A DNA stretch of 64,000 nucleotides, taken from contig CALJHX010000003.1 in assembly GCA_937770485.1 (NCBI GenBank), positions 248,415-312,414 of the forward strand, written 5' to 3'. Source of the DNA: an uncultured Verrucomicrobiae bacterium. Lineage in GTDB: Bacteria > Verrucomicrobiota > Verrucomicrobiia > Limisphaerales > UBA1096. Positions 38,101 to 42,700 of the stretch are shown one piece after another; position 1 is the stretch's first letter, and each line of letters begins with the position of its first letter. Made by a program: the position numbers and the translations under genes. The notes beneath the pieces are model-generated. The model saw nothing but the letters and a program-made list of their open reading frames with translations. It searched no databases and was not told where the DNA came from.

Positions 38101-39702
38101 GTTCAAGCAGCAGTCAAGTTGCTTGAAGGTCAAGTTGATCTTGAAGATGCTCTAACCGCTTTAGACATTATTGTTGTTTATACTAGGGAAAGTATTAGTG
38201 GCAACAGATCTTCGCATTCTACACTTGAGGTCGATGACCAAATTAAATTAGAAGGCCTGCCTGAAGTTTCATCATTAAAATGGCTACTTTTTGAAAATGG
38301 TGATTTGGAATTGGACAATGGAGATATTCCTTCCGGTCCAGACATGGTTCTTCCTTCCGCAAACTGGGCCATTGAGTTTTTGACTCAAATGGGGATCAAA
38401 GGTAAGGCAGATGCTTTGTTTCCTGATTCTTCAGATATAAATTCTGCACTCGTGCTTCATTCATTGCCAGAGGGTGCCAATCCTTATTCAATTATGGGCT
38501 CACCTCATTGGGCAGTTCACCCCGATTTGGGAATGAAAATATCTTTGGGTTGGTTGAAAGATGGTGAATTCTCACAGGTTAACAAGGACGGGAATTATAG
38601 GATCTCCACATTGGAATCAGCAATCAATCTAAGTGTTGATGGTGTTCCGGATTTCAAGGGAGCTGTTATTGAACTGCCATTTCCATACACATTCTCAAAT
38701 AAGTCAGGTGAAAAAATTGAGACAAAACGTTTGTTTGTAGAATATAGAGATGCAACAGGATTTGATGCCATCCTTGAAAGCAAACTTGAAGATAGTGAAC
38801 AACTCAATACGTACACCAGCCTGGAAACAGTAAATCGCAGAGGTTTGCTTGTTTATGCAAGTTATCCTGACTCCAATAATGGCTCGGCACTACAGTCAAC
38901 GGTGCTTCTAGACATTCATCCTGGTACGCCTTTAACGGAAGTTAGCGCCAGTAATACAATGTATAGAGCATTCGGAGAACTAAGTGATGCATTCTTGAAT
39001 TTAAATGAGGAGTTTACTCTCAAAAACCCCGATGCAGGTGAAAGTGTAGAGGATTTGGTTATTACAGTAAGTTCTCTCGCAGATGACTTTAGTTGGATTG
39101 AATTTAGTGTGTCCGGTATTGAATCACAGTCAAGTGACCAAGGTCGGGCAATCGCTAAAATGAGTGGCAGCGGGGCGTCTAGTGGAGGGTTGAAAACTCT
39201 CTTAATTACAAAGGATATTGATATAACTTCTAGTGAGGATAACAGCCTTTGGTTGAAATTTGATCAAGCATGGGTTCCATCAGGCAGCCAAAAAGCAGTA
39301 ATTAATGTTTCGTATGACGGTGGCGCTTTGATTGAAGTGGCAAGGTTTGAGTCGAATACCGAATCATTATTCTACAAAAAAAGCGCAGTTGACGAAACTA
39401 TTACATTCCCATTAAACAATCCATCATCAGCTGACAAAATGAAAATTCATTTCGCATATCTCGATGCAGATGATGATGAGTTCTGGGCAATTGATAATAT
39501 CAGGGTAATACCAGGCGAGTCCTATAAAGGAATGGGTCTAGAGTACAAGGAAGGTGATTACTATGCACTAATCGCAAAGGGGGATGTTGAGGATTTCTCA
39601 GGAACCCTGGAATGGCAGTCTTTGTCTTTTGCGAATGAGAAGAATTACTCAAGTTATTTGTTTAGATTTCCCACTGCTAAAGACTCCAGGGACACATATT
39701 GA
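26161..39702 (+). CDS. Paralogue A, N-terminal part: giant secreted S8 subtilase with nested modules
   Basis: From ATG 26161 (a TTG at 26143 also opens the frame) the signal peptide ends near NNASWS and is followed by ECCGG. A pro-domain-like region precedes an S8 protease with Asp251 (IDTGVDYNHPD), His310 (GHGTHVAG) and Ser498 (GTSMAAP), so the triad is complete. Then come a beta-helix-like region, the first half of a C-type-lectin-like domain, and from about 29490 a very long insertion: discoidin-like, PA14, four cadherin-like repeats (30745-31840), PA14, four DUF5011 repeats (32440-33390), Big_5-like, FN3, a propeller-like region, two pre-peptidase-like domains and two degenerate metalloprotease-like domains. 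The frame stops at 39702 just after a +1 shift. The domain sequence continues in the next frame, so A would total about 6,500 residues if joined. Likely an extracellular or surface protease/adhesin. Confidence 0.85.
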   Translation: MLNFKSTLCLLIVFLAFNNASWSDEECCGGEDQSLIGIKVPDSGRYGPYTNTSLKPAHAYSPHSDQDAQYLKGALPDTPVVPYDDSKILIKFSLSYAKGAFWDKFKHEGIAKIKPMFEKRDVEKMAMPIPGEKPNIDLWRWTEAFVEHPIDVEELVKELNALPEVQIAQVDYEYKLAVPDGGPNVDAKIQDLPTSETDAKFSEMWHLEKIQEEVPWAEYSAPLKIKELWQELENRDLPPGGSPDVVIAIIDTGVDYNHPDLKQNMWINGGEIAGNGIDDDANGFVDDVHGVNVVSDERFHSGDPDDDHGHGTHVAGIAAAAGHNKIGVVGVAYSSKIMAIKAAQYSGNLTSSDIAEALYYAIQNGADVINMSFAQRVRSPVVEDALAVAFRNAVLVAAAGNYDKGLDPGKCQAHGGYYNRYLNAFYPAAYNWVIGVEARAVKSWGYKPGKSRPKWHTRFSNHDCARNSKYEYEVRAPGDNIWSTFPGKQQYISWDGTSMAAPMISGMAALLRTAWPDKARINSRFIMGQISSTAHLRDEVYDKTPEVLDRLKGQPYYGVPDAHLALTKVPVPNLYLLDYWIFDKPDVSAINDDDGRVDSGETIDLAIELKNSWGKATDITLSMTAQAKGAAGPDPYVEIITKEVSYSPMGPFSRSDNGLVYDKEGKITGIINPVRFKVSPDCPNDHLIPITLTITSKNGLGPKDGFTEDLNTYTYIQRFSVFVQRGKEVPRVISRDTTLTKDFFWIINQPTLIEAGKTLTVGPGTQIQWGAPTVKKVYEWDFRAKLQAEGTFLVQGTAEEPVELFPSEFHECYTMMNGNLQMSHVKITNPYMAGMDVKTAKAKGFPTERDSYIDHGLIRENNICFWRWIEMPTISNTLIDYKLGEFIAPQGLKLGMRYNEAFKHWFWAQNIKGSVFEHGRGPFGTDAANTCRGVSYGVRPPSKVEDTVFLQNHIRDEFGLSSIYWFNANSYKKGEFSNLLVTDNEMATEFNNNVAPIIENLVSHDGKTYGVINTKMWSDPGLNGFYQLQVAQSAAAHYKGNVLTINDKAENDFILSYIDKNYPGKKLGIGLSDILSEGTFSWSSEEGATYRNWFPGDANIKYTDDAISPWPWDVSIGETDSIIDYTGSSEINNLVNDNLNSRYRSGKAGFAEFTVNLKRPIKTQQFKISSSSNGNRNVDPTSFELYGKTDYKIPGDENTLFSEDFEGLTLGARVDEPNTADEVVVPLGSITIREYWYNKEGNRFGYDLASFKDSGMLISPNPNFPNAILEGTPDFEGAANMLEWPAGDPDNPSTVPSYYASGRDHQGWQAIGYLHPPITGEYKFYLAADEFAEVWLSTDDSASNAIKIAELTNRSSLREFRESHNSSGISDLITLEKGKRYYLEVIAKDNWSQDYMAVAWKIPGGDEPGYRGSPILGKYLQPMTEKLDKYVAYKEGEKVWTKSGPSGWSIDDTSVPGAGNPDKDGVTEWAGWSFPNKDFWAGAGGGLRSGFSKGNNNIAVADGDAWADDTSREHGPVAKKINNIEVYMHQASPRVVDLSGVFSDQDPEDDNSEIVKSILSISDDSIATATLAGDDLTVEFKNAVRGESLISIKGVSDGLFAVATLKVIIKDSAPYVDWQNQPSNITVNHSSADTIIDLSKTFKDRENDPIVLSVHNNTNKKVVQASIDGTNLKLDYQPNEAGEGYVQIKATANGLGAYVTQRFYVLDTAPVAVRGLPSLNVKSEGTVSSVDLTGLFSDAEGDPITLSVASNSRESLLSTLIDGNTLKINYKDGVFGAADLVIRGTANNKSVDYTLAISRGVPFVAKQIEGQRFDTSSVPQTIDLSKVFKSPDGLAIAKSISLNSNTDLVTATVVGDNLSLEFKPGTLGFANIGIRGGTGDRSVSTEFIVKVGPATGTITIREYHNISGSSIGQIKNYNKLISPNPNFPNAIEKGEPSFEGVATKFEWPPGSDPDDPNSKPPGDVRNNYGWQAIGYLHPPETGAYKFYVATDDNSELYLSTDESPENSVRIVTEPSWSGVRDYNNQGENSNDIQLVSGKRYYIEIIVKEGGGGDNMAVAWKMPSDQSGPANGSAPIAGKYLEIWDNKTNDKVAPVITLRTPNGEDGEVITHEAGTDYVDLGAIASDESDGVLTASVVVSNPVDTGKLGEYTVTYNVQDAAGNFSDEVTRTVKVVDTTAPTITLEGDATIKLELGDVYTDSGASANDSLEGALVLIKTGEVDTSKIGEYVISYDVKDSSENAATTVTRTVIVGDTGAPVISLIGLGTITHEAGTNYTDQGATALDTVDGTLTVSSVTTVNTDVVGSYSVTYSVSDANGNAALQVVRTVTVSDTTSPTITLKGEADITIESGQSYSDAGASATDSVDGDLSQLIQTVNPVNSDGVGVYTIIYNVSDKAGNAANQITRTVKVEEKKVEKVQLAIVSYEPAKDATGVDLTAPIKINFNKEISQGSGLIVLNYFLTGIDEKGESTSINIEDADQILITGNSITITPKSGILKPGLKNTIHIENGVIQDLEGTAFEGTPESDYIFTASTIKPGVPSNIIADASDGRATVTWIAPVSDGGSEISSYTVVGVPQFEGGQEVTGTWNNGDGELSIQLEGLQNGKDYVFKVLASNSVGVGEKSDPSQIVTPTARKWHWAHPKFANNSNTPVGKASSGTFPIGKADSKGNVMGTWQSDAGVNGNFRTSAGSWTSPMTEQKFQGAAIGSFIEYATAQDTTGAFFAGIKSDENTKKAVLQFAMATAPSYEWSEFVTISSVDADAANPKIDTDGKGNIAVLWDEGGKIKLGSKSASTEIWNINTVSPEGVKAANPSIVVDDSGNAISTWQVFKERSLKLEGGINKWIDGHEQIVANYLPAGAGIETVQSQNWQDEGYFSLAASAHYPQVKVDNNGNALAIWRWFNGENYQIMASYRAKIAISDAQIAEPWSSPRSISPRGMDANHATREISGSAIAFDSSGNAQVVWTVVDNGLYRIQTSTLDFRQIPYNGGNISRSTPVTVSQHVDSEGNILSLSNAQLPSITLDIDGTATIAWQQVAPTGISQVLVSRKDAAARGMLLSTGQSANWYWPTLLPWSMPELISRKDEHAFHPTAFGSGDDKNNPIVVWVQKSTDRLFKGTSESALREIAIAEWSYGVPDVSDPKKLVPTSDIWPVASNGDSYMKHFDQYGGNFYKNGVLYNGFSVAKEGPNAVTKKEDLDENKKISTYGSSSWTFYGSQGELVKASVSIPEGDEVTLPRAPDIVILGPSMELISVNMGEELKEEYSLHTILPITGTFTLIVYNPKPSDKYDLHFSRGKNGTTELGSIKSQSTNEWDFTGKKGDSVFLAMEGKFFSESEGIDVTGGNAISHPHIKLFDPSGVLIVESTIIDFLAMSHTELSEDGTYKVECSAKNNGLGGYELYLFSSNPDSLLTSPIQQPGIVKGSILMDEVKSDLLLPKETATWTFDAAVNDDIVISSTGMDTVLSLYDPNNSLVKQHDDRSRFNKNSIIRVKGLEKSGIYTVVIGSSVSSKGGEYTLSLSKPELIFKTTVADSSNETGVPNPIKINVVVITDDKTLATIPVNTSNWSDWPGSIVGDLNTEFGSLTSGYVAPKFELSKYTVLHSENAVFDSESDALYEISDHPFAESGAINIFFLNLPEANRGITFLDQRLYRTNGPVVLLNADVKEDEMVHIQKVGHLIGFEKVSGGGIGASKEYKKLNAPPIKYLSYTHSNLESNLMGKWGTESQFSDNDANSQKSTFSTTLYRQTFSDIFGAWYEWNELDRLHDSGTGEGPDGGTGSNEPPVLADLEDVTVEAGGGAVFTVDFTDEDKRDIHTIKVTTVGNQLSTWGVNILGEGRTSGSIFELTSAKNSAGTIPIKVEISDGSIRVSKEFNFTITVPRPAIGEVFKHDNPDSVAENKLKVGVLMVDSTGGNASFSGRPSTYNEYISPEALGELVFKSKNGLNSFLQEASYGRTSLEGSVIGWGIIDSQTEGSQFDNLKGQKKVQAAVKLLEGQVDLEDALTALDIIVVYTRESISGNRSSHSTLEVDDQIKLEGLPEVSSLKWLLFENGDLELDNGDIPSGPDMVLPSANWAIEFLTQMGIKGKADALFPDSSDINSALVLHSLPEGANPYSIMGSPHWAVHPDLGMKISLGWLKDGEFSQVNKDGNYRISTLESAINLSVDGVPDFKGAVIELPFPYTFSNKSGEKIETKRLFVEYRDATGFDAILESKLEDSEQLNTYTSLETVNRRGLLVYASYPDSNNGSALQSTVLLDIHPGTPLTEVSASNTMYRAFGELSDAFLNLNEEFTLKNPDAGESVEDLVITVSSLADDFSWIEFSVSGIESQSSDQGRAIAKMSGSGASSGGLKTLLITKDIDITSSEDNSLWLKFDQAWVPSGSQKAVINVSYDGGALIEVARFESNTESLFYKKSAVDETITFPLNNPSSADKMKIHFAYLDADDDEFWAIDNIRVIPGESYKGMGLEYKEGDYYALIAKGDVEDFSGTLEWQSLSFANEKNYSSYLFRFPTAKDSRDTY
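29818..30460 (+). other. PA14 domain inserted in a 'SEDFEG' beta domain of A
   Basis: LFSEDFEGLTLGARVDE is the start, and VWTKSGPSGWSIDDTSVPG the continuation, of a module I recall from Verrucomicrobia exoproteins. Between them lies a PA14 domain (SITIREYWYN, YLHPPITGEYKFYLAADE, ENGKRYY-like strand, MAVAWKIPGG). PA14 domains bind glycans. Confidence 0.55.
30745..31840 (+). repeat. Four cadherin-like repeats in A
   Basis: Units of about 95 residues start near VVDLSGVFSDQD (30765), TIIDLSKTFKDREND (31060), SVDLTGLFSDAEGDP (31345) and TIDLSKVFKSPDG (31620). Each has a putative Ca-binding acidic loop. Confidence 0.65.
32440..33390 (+). repeat. Four DUF5011/HYR-like Ig repeats in A
   Basis: Units of about 78 residues share the pattern 'PxITLxG...Y.DxGAxAxDxxDG...GxYxVxYxVxDxxGNxAxxVTRTVxV'. 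Such repeats are spacers in bacterial adhesins. Confidence 0.8.
36780..37310 (+). other. Degenerate metzincin-like protease domain in A
   Basis: The strand INIFFLN, the helix EMVHIQKVGHLIGFEK and the Met-turn-like SNLMGKW follow metzincin order. The zinc motif HExGHxxGxxH reads QKVGHLIGFEK, losing two His and the catalytic Glu, so it is probably inactive. Confidence 0.45.
37830..38570 (+). other. Degenerate M6-like protease domain in A
   Basis: LNSFLQEASYGRTSLEGSV and YSIMGSPHWAVHPDLG with LGWL match immune-inhibitor-A-type (M6) landmarks. At the expected HEFGHNLG position stands WAIEFLTQMG, with the zinc His lost. Confidence 0.5.
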
Positions 39703-42700
39703 AATAGGTGAACTCGAAATAATTACCGATGATGTAACAAAGGGGTCTGGCGGTGCTGAACCTTCAGGTAGACCTCCTCTCAACAATGATACTTTCGATA
39801 AGATAGATGATTTTCATATGGTCGCAATACAGGGGTCCAGTGGAAAACATGGAAGCATTGGAGCGGGTTACTGGCATAATTTAAGTTTTGACGCTATTAG
39901 TAATTCCTCTAAAAAATTCATTTTAGAGCTTCCTTCAGGAGTTGATGTGAAAACTTTTGAGGCTGGATTACCTGATGTCTATAAATCATTCGTATCCGAT
40001 CTCAATAATATGAAGAATAATGCTTTTCTTACGAGGTTATGGGATACGGATCTCGAAAGGTATATGCGTTTTTATAATATGGGGGGTAGAGATGAAGTTG
40101 TTTCATTCTCCGATAACTACTGGGGTACTGATTCTCCCATATTAGTTGAGGCTATGATTTATGACTTTAATGAAGACTTTAACAGGGGACCAATATTTTA
40201 TGAGCCAGTGCTAAAAACTGCTTCCCCAAAGATGTATCCTTTTGTTGAAGATATAACCATCTCAACGGACAGTATCACGGATCAATCCCTGAGATCAGGT
40301 GCGCCCAAGCAGGTTAGTACAGAGAGGGTAACGTTCAGCATTAAATATAACCGGGCCATGGATACCAATATTGATCCGACGGTGCATTTTGGCCCTGCAC
40401 CGCCTTATACTGATAATACTGTATTAGCAGTTGATGGTGGCTGGCAAAGTTCCAAGGAGTGGACAGGTGAATTTGCTATAAATCCAGGAACTGGAGACGG
40501 TTTTCAGATGATGCATGTTTACGGTGGTGCTGCAGCAGATGATGCGTGGCTTGTCCCGGCACGTGATGAAGGCCGTTTCAGATTCCAGATCCTAAGTGTT
40601 GGGGCTGCATCTCTGACACTTAAGGTAGTGGGCCATGAAGGCTATAACGATGTGAATTGGTTGCAAGATGATTTTGAGACACTTGCAGGTTACAATCTAT
40701 ACCGATCAAATTCTGTGGAGGGAGAATACAAGAGAATAAATGACTCCTTGATATCTAGTAAATCCAACCGGTTTATCGACAGCGCTGTGGAGCCTGGCAG
40801 GGAATACCACTATAAATTCACAGTTGTGCAAACAGACCAGAGGGAATCGAGTTTCTCAAATTCCTCAAGTGCAATATCAAAGGACACTATTCTCCCTGTC
40901 ATTACGCATGAATCCAGGAAGACGGCCACTGCGAACATGCCTTTAACATTGTTTGCTGAAGCCAGTGATAATGTATCTGTTCAATCAGTAAATCTTCTAT
41001 ACAGGCGAATTGGTAATACTGATTTCACCTCGATCCAGATGAAGAACACGACTGGACAGCGTTATTCTGCATCAATTGTTGCTTCAGATGTTGTTTTACC
41101 TGGTGTGGAGTATTACTTAGAAGCGAGTGATGGAATAGGAGTCAGTTCCTCAGGACTGGCAGTGTCGCCTTACAGGGTTGAGGCGGTTGATGCCCCCTTT
41201 ATAACAAGCACATCTCCAATTATCGGACCTGGTACAGGTGGGACGAGGGTAACGATAACAGGAGGTAACTTTGTGACTGAAACATTGGTTTATTTTGGGG
41301 ATGAGTTGGCCCTAGATGTTGTAGTTGAGGGAAGAACCAAAATCACATGTACAACACCTAATCATTTTGCGGATACCGTAAATATTCTTTTGGAAAATCC
41401 AGGGCAAAAGCAATTCAGCCTTCCTAGGGCATTCACGTTTGAGAGCACCGAGGCCAGGGTTAGGATACCGGACCAAATTTCGCCTCAATTTGCACGAGTT
41501 GTCGTCCCAATAAGGGCTAGTAATATCAGCGGTCTTACTGCATCTGATTTTAATGTAAACTATGACCCCTATGTGTTGACCCCAGTTGACATATCAACAG
41601 GTGAAAAGTTCTCTGATTGGAATTTGGTAAGCAATATAGACACTCTATCAGATCTAAAGTACAAGCTCGTTAATCATCTTACTTTTGACGAGACGTTCAT
41701 GGATTCAAGTGGGCGTGGGAATCATGCGTTTAGGGATATAAACTATGATAACTGGAATTTCCAAGCAGATAGAGGCGGGATATTTACCAAGGAAATCGAA
41801 GGTCAAAAGTACTCATTTGGTAATCTTGATTTTGTGGAAGGCAAAGTTGGTAGTCATTCAATAGGCGGGAATTTCCGTACAACAGATTATGTATCATTGG
41901 GAAGGCCTGACGATCTAAACCTTTCTAACGATGTTGATTTTTCAATGTCTGTTTGGATGAAAACTACAGGAACAATCCTAGAATCAACTGCTCCTGCAAT
42001 TTTCTCCAATGATTATCTGACGCTGAGAACTCTCAAGAGCAAAAAAGAAGGTGAAATTACCAGCGTGGATTGGGTCTTGGTCGGGGCGGGTGGAGGCCGT
42101 GCGTCTGGCGAAACGATGGAAGGGCCAGATATTGATGACCATGAATGGCATCATATTGCTTTTATATACGACCGCACAAACAAGGTGTTTACCTATGTAG
42201 ACGGGGTTAAGGTTGGTGAGTGGAGTGTTCCTGACAAACTAGATATTACAACACACTTGGATTCAGCATTCAACTTAGGTCAGATTGGATCAGGAAACCA
42301 AAGTAACAACCTTAAGGTTCATTTTGATGACTTGGCAATTTGGAGAAGAGCCATTAATCCATCTGAAGTAACCACTATTTTTAACGCGGGGATTGCAGGG
42401 CATGATATTTCAAGTGCAGGGGGTGCAATGCAGCACAAGGAGTCAAAGACGTTGTCAGTGTCGCTTGCTTCAAACGGCGGATCTTTTACAGGTAGCGGCA
42501 ACCTGGTCAACGTTGAATTCCTCGTGATCGGCAAGGCAGGTACGAAGTCACCATTGTATGCCTCTGGAATATCGGTGAAAGAGTTTACAGGAATAACTGG
42601 AGGCTCTATTCGTGACTTGGGATCTAGTCCGAAGTTCCCCGACAAACCTGATTTTAGTGGTAAGGCATTGTACATGGAATGGCCTCCAGGTGATTCACTT

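Larger units (their letters stand above)
29755..39555 (+). other. About 9.8 kb insertion inside the discoidin-like domain of A
   Basis: The first half of an F5/8C-like domain (DPTSFELYGKTD) ends at about 29755. Its second half resumes at about 39555 with YYALIAKGDVEDFSG and, after the frameshift, THIEIGELEII. This matches the order in the intact discoidin-like domain at 43330-43760 (SGSNDPVDSGFELVSEGKV, then SVQIGEVQFLG). Confidence 0.6.
29490..39775 (+). other. About 10.3 kb insertion inside the C-type-lectin-like domain of A
   Basis: In paralogues B and C the lectin-like domain runs on without interruption to its end (MILELPG, VILELPG). In A the first half ends near FSWSSEEGATYRNWFPGD and DDAISPWP (29490), and the second half, with GAGYWHNLSFD and KFILELPSG, begins near 39775. 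Everything between is absent from B and C at this position. The outermost layer of the insert is a discoidin-like (F5/8C) domain, itself interrupted. Confidence 0.7.

Noticed and set aside
39584..39667. Separate gene starting at ATG 39584
   Set aside because: The first 28 codons read through the sense frame of A out of phase and lack any signal; domain continuity shows this is the second half of A.
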